From Solobacterium sp. (GTDB lineage Bacteria; Bacillota_I; Bacilli_A; Erysipelotrichales; Erysipelotrichaceae), in the NCBI GenBank assembly GCA_016284975.1, contig JAEEPV010000220.1:1-12384 (forward strand): 12,384 bases of DNA, given 5' to 3'. Below are positions 1-7,230 of this stretch, piece after piece. Numbering within the stretch: position 1 is the stretch's first letter; the number at the start of each line of letters is the position of its first letter. Position numbers and translations under genes: made by a program. Below the pieces are notes generated by a model. It saw only the letters and a list, made by a program, of their open reading frames with translations, searched no databases and was not told the origin of the DNA.

Positions 1-47
1 AAAAACCAGATGAATCGATCCTTACCGGAACGAACATCTGGTTTTTT
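1..47 (+). terminator. Rho-independent terminator of an upstream gene
   Basis: Bases 1-12 (AAAAACCAGATG) pair perfectly with 35-46 (CATCTGGTTTTT) around a 22-nt loop, and the 3' arm runs into six T's at 42-47. The A-run at the 5' arm means it could also stop transcription coming from the right. It presumably ends a gene lying before the window. The 107 bases between it and the nifJ -10 box contain no gene that I can see. Confidence 0.75.
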
Positions 48-154
48 ATGTGCTGAAGCAATTCACAGCAGGAAAACGTCTCAACCCTGTATCGTCTGGC
101 TTCAGGTCATCCGATGAATCCGGAAATTGATGAAAAAACCGCTTACATTTGTTT

Positions 155-160
155 TATAAT
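155..160 (+). promoter_or_regulatory. nifJ promoter, -10 box
   Basis: A perfect TATAAT at 155-160 lies 27 nt before the nifJ ATG, which puts transcription start near 167 and gives a leader of about 20 nt carrying the ribosome binding site. No good -35 box is present at normal spacing: 132-137 reads GAAAAA, and TTGATG at 127-132 is 22 nt away. The promoter may therefore need an activator or rely on the -10 alone. I saw no Rex- or CodY-like operator. Confidence 0.55.
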
Positions 161-177
161 ATAGGCCGTAGAAATAC

Positions 178-183
178 AGGAGG
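178..183 (+). promoter_or_regulatory. Strong ribosome binding site that fixes the nifJ start
   Basis: AGGAGG at 178-183 lies 4 nt before the ATG at 188. The reading frame is open back to an ATG at 149, but that codon lies upstream of the -10 box, so 188 is the start. Confidence 0.85.
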
Positions 184-187
184 ACAT

Positions 188-3100
188 ATGAGTCAAGAGA
201 AAAAGGTTTTCCAGGCAATGGATGGAAACACCGCTACCGCGCATTCTGCGTATGCGTTCACAGAAGTAGCAGGCATCTATCCGATTACTCCGTCATCTCC
301 GATGGCAGAGAATGTCGACGCATGGGCAACTGCAGGCCGCACCAACGTGTTCGGTGACAAGGTCAAAGTTGTCGAAATGCAGGCAGAAGGCGGCGCAGCC
401 GGCGCTGTCCATGGTGCATTGCAGGGCGGTGCACTTGCGGCTACCTTTACCGCATCTCAGGGATTGCTGCTGATGATCCCGAACCTTTACAAGCTGAAGG
501 GCGAACTGCTGCCGGGTGTTGTACACGTTGCAGCGCGTTCTCTGGCGACACACACACTTTCCATCTTCGGTGACCATCAGGACGTTTATGCATGCCGTCA
601 GACCGGCATCGTCATGATGTGCTCCCACAGTGTTCAGGACTGTATGGATCTCGCAGGTGCTGCTCACCTGATCGCGATCGACGGTTCCGTACCTGTCATG
701 CACTTCTTCGATGGTTTCCGTACATCACATGAAATCGACAAGATCGAAGTCATGGATTATGACTTCCTCAAGAGCCTGCTTCCGATGGAGAAGCTTGAGG
801 CATTCCGTGAAAAGGCACTGAACCCGCACGGAAACGCAATTACCCGCGGCGGCTCACAGAATGATGACATCTACTTCCAGGCTTCCGAAGCTCAGAATGA
901 GCATTATGCAAAGGTTCCTGAAATCGCTGCGAAGTACTTCAAGGCGATCTCCGACCACACCGGAAGAAACTACGCACCGTTTACCTATGTTGGTGCTCCG
1001 GATGCAGAGCGCATCATCATCGCTATGGGTTCTGTAACTGACACGGTTCAGGAAACCATCAATACACTGGTTGCTCGCGGCGAAAAAGTCGGTCTGATCA
1101 AGGTTTATCTGTATCGTCCGTTCTCCGAGAAGTATCTGGAAGCTGTTCTGCCGGCATCCGTCAAGAAGATCGCAGTTCTTGACCGTGCAAAAGAGCAGGG
1201 CGCAAGAGAACCGCTGTTCCTTGATGTCTGCTATGCACTCCGCAAGCACAAGGATCTCGTTATCACGGGCGGCCGTTACGGTCTCTCCTCCAAGGATACC
1301 AACCCGTCTCACATCAATGCCGTATTTGAAGAACTCAAGAAGGATGATCCGAAAGAGGAGTTCACAATCGGTATTGAAGACGATGTAACCAACCTTTCCC
1401 TCGCTCCGGTTGACATCAAGGTCGACGCGGACTACACAAGCTGCCTGTTCTACGGTCTTGGTTCTGACGGTACCGTCGGCGCCAACAAGAGCACCGTTAA
1501 GATCATTGGTAATAATACCGATCTCTATTCCCAGGCATACTTCGCATATGACTCCAAGAAGGCCGGCGGTGTCACACGCAGCCACCTTCGTTTCGGCAAG
1601 AGCCCGATTCACAGCCCGTACTATATCGACAAGGCTGACTTCATTTCCTGCTCACTCGAAAGCTACTGCTTCAAGTTCGATATGGTCCGCAACCTCAAGG
1701 AGGGCGGAACATTCCTGCTGAACACGACATTTGCGGCAGAAGACATTGACAAGCACCTGCCGAACAGAATGCTTGCAGGACTGGCGAACAAGAAAGCGAA
1801 GTTCTATATCATTAATGCCAACAAGCTCGCGGCAGAATGCCACATGGGCCGTCATACCAACACGATTCTGCAGTCTGCGTTCTTCAAACTGAATCCGCAG
1901 ATCATGCCGTTCGAGAAGTCTCTCGAGCTCATGAAGGACAGTGCACGTCATACTTACGAACGTAAGGGTGAAGATGTTGTTAACGCCAACATTGCAGCGA
2001 TTGACGCCGGTTCTACAGGTCTTGTTGAAGTAACAGTGAAGCCGGAATGGGCTGACCTCACTTATGACAAGAGCCTCATTACCAAGACCGGTGATGAATA
2101 CTTCGATAACAACCTGCAGAGAATCAATGCTCTGGAAGGTTATGACATGCCGGTTTCCAGCTTCCTGAAGTATGGCGTTCTTGATGGATCCATCCCTGAG
2201 AATGTCTCCTTCCGTGAGAAGAGAAACATCGCAGCTCAGGTTCCTGCCTGGGACAGCACGAAGTGTGTTGAGTGCGGCAAGTGCGCATTCGCATGCCCGC
2301 ACGCAACGATTCGTCCGTTCCTGATGACAGCGGAAGAAGCTGCTAACGCATCTGCAATCGCAGCCAAGGAAGGTGCAGAATGGTCCGTTAAGGAACCGAC
2401 TGCAGCTTACAAGGGTGCGAAGGAAGCAGGTCTCACATATCGTATCCAGGTTTCTCCGATGAACTGCGTCGGCTGCGGTGTATGTATCACAGTCTGCCCG
2501 GCAAAGGCACTTACTCCGGCAGAGATCAACACCCAGCTTGCACAGGAGCCGGTTGCGGATTACCTGTACAAGGAAACCGAATACAAGCCTCAGTATGGCA
2601 ACCCGGCTACTGAAGCAGGCGTCTCTCTCATGATGCCGTACTTCGAAGTCAGCGGATGCTGCCCGGGATGTGGAGAAGCTCCGTACTATCGTCTGACTTC
2701 CCAGCTGTTTGGTAAGGACATGCTCGTTGCCAACGCTACCGGATGTACGATGATCTACTGCTCGTCCACACCGTCCACACCGTTTGTTACCGACAAGGAC
2801 AACAATGGTGTTGCCTGGGCGAATTCCCTGTTCGAAGACAACGCTGAGTTCGGCTTCGGTATGGCAATCGCACAGTCCTTCAAGTCTGCCAAGATCCTCA
2901 AGATCATGGAAGATAATCTGGACAAGGTTGAACCGGAACTGAAGGCAGACTTCCAGGCATATCTCGATGCGAAGGATGACCGTGATGCACAGCGTGCAGT
3001 CAAGGACAAACTCGTTAAGGATCTGAAGGCTTCCAAGGTTGAGGATGTCAAAGTTCTCCTCGAGATGGAACGTGATCTCGTCGGCAAGTCCGTATGGATC

Positions 3101-3736
3101 GTCGGCGGTGACGGATGGGCTTACGATATTGGCTACGGCGGACTCGATCATGTCATGGCCAACAACCTGAATGTCAACGTTCTCGTGCTCGACACCGAGG
3201 TTTACTCCAACACCGGCGGTCAGTCTTCCAAGTCCTCGCAGGCAGCTTCCATCGCGAAGTTCGCAGCCGGCGGTAAGGTTCTTGCGAAGAAGGATCTCGG
3301 CCAGATCGTCATGGAATATGGTCACTGCTATGTCGCATCCGTATCCATGGGCGCAAACCAGATGCAGACCATCAAGGCTCTGAAGGAAGCAGAAAGCTAC
3401 GACGGACCTTCGATCGTCATCGCATACTGCCCGTGCGCTGAGCAGGGTATCAAGGGCGGCCTCGTAAAGGCACCGCTCGTACAGAAGGCAGCTGTTGAAT
3501 GCGGCTATGTCACACTGTACCGTTATGACCCGCGTCTTGAAAAACCGCTCCAGATCGACTCCAAAGAGCCGAACTGGGATAAGTTCCACGACTTCCTCAT
3601 GAACGAGGCTCGTTACTTCAACCTGCCGAAACTCAAGGGTCAGGAAGCAGCGGAAGAAGCGTTTGCCAAGACTCTGTCCGACGCCAAGACACGCTACACC
3701 AAGCTTGTCAACAAGGCTAAGATTCAGGAAGGCTAA
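188..3736 (+). CDS. nifJ: Pyruvate:ferredoxin (flavodoxin) oxidoreductase, one-chain type
   Basis: The enzyme oxidatively decarboxylates pyruvate with CoA to acetyl-CoA and CO2, passing electrons to ferredoxin or flavodoxin; it is cytoplasmic and central to anaerobic energy metabolism. At 1182 aa it has the usual length of the homodimeric family and all domains are present. The N-terminal pyruvate/thiamine region has YPITPSS at residues 31-37, a Glu at 63 in VEMQAEGG (the likely cofactor-activating Glu) and Arg117 in HVAARS. The two-cluster ferredoxin domain has CVECGKCAFACP (Cys693, 696, 699, 703) and CVGCGVCITVCP (Cys760, 763, 766, 770). The proximal-cluster ligands are Cys825, Cys828, Cys853 and Cys1083, and the thiamine-diphosphate GDG motif is at 974-976. 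It is a single-gene unit with its own promoter and terminator. Codons are strongly biased (Lys AAG, Arg CGT/CGC), unlike the later genes, which suggests high expression. Identification is secure; the physiological electron acceptor cannot be read from sequence. Confidence 0.97.
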   Translation: MSQEKKVFQAMDGNTATAHSAYAFTEVAGIYPITPSSPMAENVDAWATAGRTNVFGDKVKVVEMQAEGGAAGAVHGALQGGALAATFTASQGLLLMIPNLYKLKGELLPGVVHVAARSLATHTLSIFGDHQDVYACRQTGIVMMCSHSVQDCMDLAGAAHLIAIDGSVPVMHFFDGFRTSHEIDKIEVMDYDFLKSLLPMEKLEAFREKALNPHGNAITRGGSQNDDIYFQASEAQNEHYAKVPEIAAKYFKAISDHTGRNYAPFTYVGAPDAERIIIAMGSVTDTVQETINTLVARGEKVGLIKVYLYRPFSEKYLEAVLPASVKKIAVLDRAKEQGAREPLFLDVCYALRKHKDLVITGGRYGLSSKDTNPSHINAVFEELKKDDPKEEFTIGIEDDVTNLSLAPVDIKVDADYTSCLFYGLGSDGTVGANKSTVKIIGNNTDLYSQAYFAYDSKKAGGVTRSHLRFGKSPIHSPYYIDKADFISCSLESYCFKFDMVRNLKEGGTFLLNTTFAAEDIDKHLPNRMLAGLANKKAKFYIINANKLAAECHMGRHTNTILQSAFFKLNPQIMPFEKSLELMKDSARHTYERKGEDVVNANIAAIDAGSTGLVEVTVKPEWADLTYDKSLITKTGDEYFDNNLQRINALEGYDMPVSSFLKYGVLDGSIPENVSFREKRNIAAQVPAWDSTKCVECGKCAFACPHATIRPFLMTAEEAANASAIAAKEGAEWSVKEPTAAYKGAKEAGLTYRIQVSPMNCVGCGVCITVCPAKALTPAEINTQLAQEPVADYLYKETEYKPQYGNPATEAGVSLMMPYFEVSGCCPGCGEAPYYRLTSQLFGKDMLVANATGCTMIYCSSTPSTPFVTDKDNNGVAWANSLFEDNAEFGFGMAIAQSFKSAKILKIMEDNLDKVEPELKADFQAYLDAKDDRDAQRAVKDKLVKDLKASKVEDVKVLLEMERDLVGKSVWIVGGDGWAYDIGYGGLDHVMANNLNVNVLVLDTEVYSNTGGQSSKSSQAASIAKFAAGGKVLAKKDLGQIVMEYGHCYVASVSMGANQMQTIKALKEAESYDGPSIVIAYCPCAEQGIKGGLVKAPLVQKAAVECGYVTLYRYDPRLEKPLQIDSKEPNWDKFHDFLMNEARYFNLPKLKGQEAAEEAFAKTLSDAKTRYTKLVNKAKIQEG

Positions 3737-3783
3737 GCTTCAGATGTTCTCACTCTGCTGAAAGAGTGCGAATCCGAATCATC

Positions 3784-3822
3784 AACCGGTATGGCAGTTT
3801 TCGCTGCTGTGCCGGTTTTTTT
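3784..3822 (+). terminator. nifJ Rho-independent terminator
   Basis: A 14-bp stem (3784-3797 with 3804-3817, including three G-T wobbles) closes the 6-nt loop TTTTCG and is followed by seven T's at 3816-3822. It lies 47 nt after the nifJ stop and should isolate nifJ from the next gene. Confidence 0.9.
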
Positions 3823-3861
3823 CGGTCTGAAATACATTGTGTCTGCTCACAAGAAAAGGGA

Positions 3862-3883
3862 ATGAAATGCGGAAACATTTCAT
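3862..3883. repeat. Perfect inverted repeat in the acetyltransferase promoter (possible operator)
   Basis: ATGAAATG at 3862-3869 and CATTTCAT at 3876-3883 are exact reverse complements separated by CGGAAA. The right arm shares one base with the -10 box, so the dyad fills the region between -35 and -10. It lies upstream of the expected transcription start and is unlikely to act as an RNA hairpin of this gene. An operator for a dimeric regulator fits the position. The regulator is not in the window. Confidence 0.45.
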
Positions 3884-3888
3884 ATAAT
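3883..3888 (+). promoter_or_regulatory. Promoter of the tandem acetyltransferase gene, -10 box
   Basis: TATAAT at 3883-3888 lies 26 nt before the ATG at 3915, leaving room for a short leader with AAAGGAGG at 3901-3908. At 17-nt spacing the -35 position (3860-3865) reads GAATGA, a poor match. The weak -35 and the dyad next to the -10 suggest a regulated promoter. Confidence 0.6.
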
Positions 3889-3914
3889 GAATCTGAGCCG
3901 AAAGGAGGAAAAGG

Positions 3915-4994
3915 ATGCTTTATCTGAAAGAAGCCGGTACCGGAGATTATGAAACGGAATGGCAGTTTCTGAGTTCCATTCCGGAAAACGATCATGGTCT
4001 TACGAACCGCTGGAACGGAATCACCCGGAACGAATACGAAGATGAGGTACTGCCATGTCTCTTCCGTTATGCAAAAGGAATCGATCTTCCGGAAGGCCAT
4101 GTACCGGAGACCTGTTTTTTCCTCTATGACGGAGATAAGATCATCGGCGAGTTCAAGATCCGCCACTTCCTGAATGAAGCACTTCGTAACGGAAGTGGTC
4201 ATATCGGTTATTACATCGATCCTTCTTATCGGGGAAACGGATTTGGAACGGAAGGACTGCGGCTGGCACTTCTTGAGGCGGGAAAGCTTGTTCTGGAAGA
4301 TGAGATTCTGCTTCGTACCGGAAATGACAACCGCGCATCGCTTCGGGTCATGCTGAAGAACCACGGACAGATCCGAAAGCAGGATAAAGGAAATATCTAT
4401 GTAGCATTCCCGAATCCGGGCAAAGCAGTACGCGATGACTATACGATTCAGAAACTCGAGAAAGATATCTGGAAGGGAACGATGCTTCCGGTCGATTATA
4501 CATCTGCGGAATACTACGATATTTCCGTGAACCGGACCGATTCCGGATTCCGGATTCCGATCGAAAAGAAACCGTTTGATCATGTCTTTACTCATCGGTC
4601 ACAGGACGGAGAATACCCGGATCGTCTGTATGAGGACTGGTGGGAAGGTGCCGAGGCATATGGAATCGTTGAAAACGGAGAACTGCTCGGAGCGATTGAA
4701 GTATGCCCCGAGGAATGGTCGAACCGTCTTCTGATTACAGAGCTCTTTGTACATGAGAAACTGCGGGGCAGGGGATATGGTCATCAGCTGATCTGTTTTG
4801 CCAAGGATCTGACGGCAGAACGGAACTACCGGGTTCTCATGCTTGAGACACAGTCCAGCAACGTTCACGCGGTTGATTTTTATCTCCATGAAGGGTTTAC
4901 CCTGATCGGATTTGACAGCTGCTGCTATACCAATGAGGATCTCTCAAGGAAGGAAGTCCGCTTCAATATGGGCTGGTTTCCGAATACGCAGTAA
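3915..4994 (+). CDS. Tandem GNAT-family N-acetyltransferase (two fused GNAT domains)
   Basis: A predicted acetyl-CoA-dependent N-acyltransferase of 359 aa, twice the length of a normal GNAT protein. The first GNAT domain spans about residues 5-168, with the acetyl-CoA pyrophosphate loop RGNGFG at 106-111 after the strand HIGYYIDPSY. A linker of about 50 residues follows. The second domain spans about 220-355, with LRGRGYG at 283-289 and a streptothricin-acetyltransferase-like end (LETQSSNVHAVDFY at 310-323, then GF and YTNEDL). Both acetyl-CoA loops look intact, so both halves could be active. The substrate is unknown; the second half resembles SatA-type enzymes, but that alone does not make it a resistance gene. 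The start is fixed by AAAGGAGG 6 nt upstream. It has its own promoter and terminator and appears monocistronic. Confidence 0.85.
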   Translation: MLYLKEAGTGDYETEWQFLSSIPENDHGLTNRWNGITRNEYEDEVLPCLFRYAKGIDLPEGHVPETCFFLYDGDKIIGEFKIRHFLNEALRNGSGHIGYYIDPSYRGNGFGTEGLRLALLEAGKLVLEDEILLRTGNDNRASLRVMLKNHGQIRKQDKGNIYVAFPNPGKAVRDDYTIQKLEKDIWKGTMLPVDYTSAEYYDISVNRTDSGFRIPIEKKPFDHVFTHRSQDGEYPDRLYEDWWEGAEAYGIVENGELLGAIEVCPEEWSNRLLITELFVHEKLRGRGYGHQLICFAKDLTAERNYRVLMLETQSSNVHAVDFYLHEGFTLIGFDSCCYTNEDLSRKEVRFNMGWFPNTQ

Positions 4995-5032
4995 GATTTG
5001 GATCCTGTTACGGTTTGTTTTCTTCAACAGAG

Positions 5033-5064
5033 CGATTTCCGGATACGGGAATCGTTATTTTTTT
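5033..5064 (+). terminator. Terminator of the acetyltransferase gene, abutting the next promoter
   Basis: CGATTTCCG (5033-5041) pairs with CGGGAATCG (5046-5054) through nine base pairs, one of them T-G, around the loop GATA. It is followed by TTATTTTTTT at 5055-5064. The last T's of the tract are also the first bases of the next -35 box. Confidence 0.8.
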
Positions 5065-5093
5065 GACGGACACAGGCCAATGAGCGCTACAAT
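5063..5093 (+). promoter_or_regulatory. Promoter of the first glycosyltransferase gene, predicted leaderless
   Basis: TTGACG at 5063-5068 and TACAAT at 5088-5093 are 19 nt apart. Transcription should begin around 5100-5101, which is the A of the ATG at 5101, so the mRNA would have essentially no leader. The AAAAAGG between the -10 box and the ATG sits directly against the start codon and would mostly not be transcribed. The 19-nt spacer is slightly long. Confidence 0.6.
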
Positions 5094-5100
5094 AAAAAGG

Positions 5101-6138
5101 ATGAAAGTACTGTTGTATTTTGAAAGTGAAAGTCTGATCCAGACATCCGGAATCGGACGCGCATTTGAACACCAGAAGGCTGCGCTTACCTCACAGGGTA
5201 TCGAGTATACGACGGATCCGTGGGATGAAGATTACGATATCCTGCATATCAATACGTGCGGGATCAACAGTGAATCGATTATTGCGCATGCAAAAAAGCT
5301 CGGCAAGAAGGTAATTTATCATGCCCACAGTACGGAAGAGGACTTTCGCAACAGTTTTATTTTTTCCAATCTGCTCTCACCGCTGGTGAAGCGGACACTC
5401 GTCAATCTCTATTCCCAGGGAGATGCGATCATAACGCCGACCCCGTATTCCAAAAGTCTGATTCGCGGCTATGGAATAGACCGGCCGATTTACGCAGTTT
5501 CCAACGGGATCGATCTGTCTCTGTATGAAGCAGATGAGGAAAAAGTACTGGCATTCCGCAGATACTTTAATATTCAGCCCCAGGACCACATCGTTCTGGG
5601 GGTCGGACTTCCGTTTGAGCGGAAAGGCATCCTTGATTTTGTGAAGGTTGCCGAACAGCTTCCGGATTATAAATTTATCTGGTTCGGTGAGATCGCATCA
5701 TTTGCGGTTCCGGCCAAGATCAATGATGTGATTATTCACCACCCGATGAACTGTCAGTTCCCGGGGTATGTCAAAGGACCGATCATTCAGGGAGCCTATC
5801 GGGATGCCGATGTCTTCTTTTTCCCGTCCTATGAAGAGACCGAGGGGATCGTCGTACTTGAGGCACTGGCTTCCGAACAGCAGGTCGTCGTACGGGATAT
5901 CGGGGTATTTGACCCATGGCTGAAAAATGGAGAAACCTGCTATAAGGGCAACAATAATGAAGCGTTTGTTTCCCTGATCCGGGATTGTGTGGAACAGCGT
6001 CTTCCCAATACCGGAAAAGCCGGCTTTGAAATTGCGAAACGGCGTTCCATCGAGATCATCGGCCGGCAGCTGAAACGGGTTTATGAAGCGGTGCTCCGGG
6101 ATGAAATAGTGAGTGATGAAGCACTTGAGTCCTGTTGA
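5101..6138 (+). CDS. GT4-family glycosyltransferase, CpoA-like (probable second-sugar glycolipid glycosyltransferase)
   Basis: A 345-aa, GT-B-fold, retaining glycosyltransferase that probably acts at the inner membrane face from a nucleotide sugar. The N-terminal half has a glycine-containing loop (TSGIGRAF, 15-22), LHINTCG (48-54) and HAHSTEEDFRNSF (74-86). The C-terminal half has the donor-site LPFERKG (170-176) and the GT4 E-x7-E motif, Glu246 to Glu254. From memory, the HSTEEDFRNSF stretch and the general plan resemble streptococcal CpoA, which adds a second sugar to glucosyl-diacylglycerol; sugar and linkage here are inferred. The frame is open back to 4912 and another ATG exists at 5080, but both lie inside the preceding terminator/promoter or gene. 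The start at 5101 fits the promoter and begins with the expected strand MKVLLYF. The flippase-like gene follows after 35 nt. Confidence 0.85.
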   Translation: MKVLLYFESESLIQTSGIGRAFEHQKAALTSQGIEYTTDPWDEDYDILHINTCGINSESIIAHAKKLGKKVIYHAHSTEEDFRNSFIFSNLLSPLVKRTLVNLYSQGDAIITPTPYSKSLIRGYGIDRPIYAVSNGIDLSLYEADEEKVLAFRRYFNIQPQDHIVLGVGLPFERKGILDFVKVAEQLPDYKFIWFGEIASFAVPAKINDVIIHHPMNCQFPGYVKGPIIQGAYRDADVFFFPSYEETEGIVVLEALASEQQVVVRDIGVFDPWLKNGETCYKGNNNEAFVSLIRDCVEQRLPNTGKAGFEIAKRRSIEIIGRQLKRVYEAVLRDEIVSDEALESC

Positions 6139-6164
6139 GAAGGACCTGTGCGCAAGAGTATAAT
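6135..6164 (+). promoter_or_regulatory. Promoter of the flippase-like gene, predicted leaderless
   Basis: TTGAGA at 6135-6140 overlaps the stop codon of the preceding gene, and a perfect TATAAT at 6159-6164 follows after 18 nt. Only 9 nt separate the -10 box from the ATG at 6174, so transcription should begin at about 6171-6174. No Shine-Dalgarno sequence precedes the ATG. An in-frame TAA at 6165-6167 rules out an upstream start. Confidence 0.65.
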
Positions 6165-6173
6165 TAATTCGAT

Positions 6174-7214
6174 ATGAAAACGCTCCGAAAGCTTTTTTCG
6201 AACTATTTATTTAATATTGCGCTGATCATCGGACTTTCGGCGCTTGTGGTATACCTTACGATCAAAGACAACCCGGCAGAGATTTTTGAGCAGCTGCAGA
6301 CAGCAGACCGGGTGTGGGTTCTTGTCATCGTTGTTTCCGTGATCATGATCCGCGTTTTTTCGGGCATGGCCATTACGCACGAGTGCAATCTGACGCATCC
6401 GGAATACACCCTGCGGCAGGGAATCGAGAATGCGTTTGTCGGCGGTTTTTTTAATGAAATCACTCCAAGCGCCAGCGGCGGTCAATTTGCCCAGGTGTTT
6501 ATCTTTCGCAAACAGGGCATCCCGGTAACAGAAGCGGCCGGCGTGCTCTGGATGAACTTTATCATCTACCAGACGACGATGGTCGCATCGGTATTTATTC
6601 TCATTCTTCTGAAGTTTCACACATTCTATTCCCGGTACTCCCAGTTCTTTGTAATCGTACTGTTTGGTTTTGCGGTGAATGCCGTTGTGATCGTTTCGCT
6701 CTGGGCGCTTGCAAAGTTTCCGCGTCTTCATACCTGGATCTCAACCCGAGGCATTGATATCGGCACAAAGCTTCATCTTGTAAAGGACCGGGAAAAAACA
6801 CTGGCAAATCTTGAGGCTCAGCTGAAGCGGTTCCAGAAGGAAATAAAGATCCTTTCGGAAAATAAGGGCATGGTCTGGAGGGTCGCGCTGATTCACTTTA
6901 TACGGCTTCTGGTCTATTACAGCATTCCGTTCCTGTGCGCGAAAGCACTTCGGATCCCATGCCCGATCGAGAGACTGCTTGATGTGATCACACTGTCCTC
7001 GTTTGTCTCAATGGTCAATGCCTTTATCCCGCTTCCTGGTGCCAGCGGAGGAACGGAAGCGACCTTTGTCATGATGTTCAGTACGATCTTCGGTATGAAT
7101 GATGTCCGGCCGATCATGCTGATGTGGCGGTTTATGACGTATTATTTCGATATGATGATTGGCGGTATTGTCTTTCTGATTGCGAAGAACCGCAGGGATG
7201 TTGTCAAGGAATAA
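6174..7214 (+). CDS. Flippase-like integral membrane protein (LPG_synthase_TM / YbhN-AglD family)
   Basis: A 346-aa multi-spanning membrane protein of the family that includes the flippase half of MprF. About eight hydrophobic segments are visible, roughly at residues 13-30, 47-65, 84-105, 122-147, 157-180, 234-257, 268-288 and 316-336. A charged, possibly coiled loop at 203-229 separates the two halves. Two related glycine motifs mark the family: TPSASGGQ (97-104) and PGASGGTE (288-295). It lacks the C-terminal aminoacyltransferase domain of full MprF. It lies between two glycolipid-type glycosyltransferases, so a role in moving their lipid product across the membrane is a reasonable inference; the family also includes proteins of unknown substrate. 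The start is certain because an in-frame TAA lies 6 nt upstream of the ATG. No ribosome binding site is visible. The next gene starts 16 nt after its stop. Confidence 0.85.
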   Translation: MKTLRKLFSNYLFNIALIIGLSALVVYLTIKDNPAEIFEQLQTADRVWVLVIVVSVIMIRVFSGMAITHECNLTHPEYTLRQGIENAFVGGFFNEITPSASGGQFAQVFIFRKQGIPVTEAAGVLWMNFIIYQTTMVASVFILILLKFHTFYSRYSQFFVIVLFGFAVNAVVIVSLWALAKFPRLHTWISTRGIDIGTKLHLVKDREKTLANLEAQLKRFQKEIKILSENKGMVWRVALIHFIRLLVYYSIPFLCAKALRIPCPIERLLDVITLSSFVSMVNAFIPLPGASGGTEATFVMMFSTIFGMNDVRPIMLMWRFMTYYFDMMIGGIVFLIAKNRRDVVKE

Positions 7215-7230
7215 CAAGCAGAGGTAAAAC

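Noticed and set aside
53..105. CTGAAGC (53-59) and GCTTCAG (99-105) as a leader structure or riboswitch upstream of nifJ
   Set aside because: The 7-bp match with a 39-nt gap is easily due to chance, and it lies upstream of the predicted transcription start of nifJ.
9..120. Direct repeat GATGAATC at 9-16 and 113-120
   Set aside because: It is only 8 bp with two copies and no related structure, so chance is sufficient.
149..187. Upstream in-frame start for nifJ at 149
   Set aside because: It lies before the -10 box at 155-160, and the strong AGGAGG fits the ATG at 188.
1652..3589. Open frame of 645 codons on the minus strand opposite nifJ
   Set aside because: It is a shadow of strong codon bias in nifJ. 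The translation is rich in Cys, Arg and Leu, has no recognisable domain, and no promoter or ribosome binding site was seen.
3915..4994. Calling the acetyltransferase a streptothricin resistance gene
   Set aside because: Only the second domain resembles SatA-type enzymes, and GNAT substrate specificity cannot be read from this sequence.
5080..5100. Alternative glycosyltransferase start at ATG 5080
   Set aside because: It falls between the -35 and -10 boxes, has only a weak AGG in front, and adds seven residues before the expected first strand MKVLLYF.
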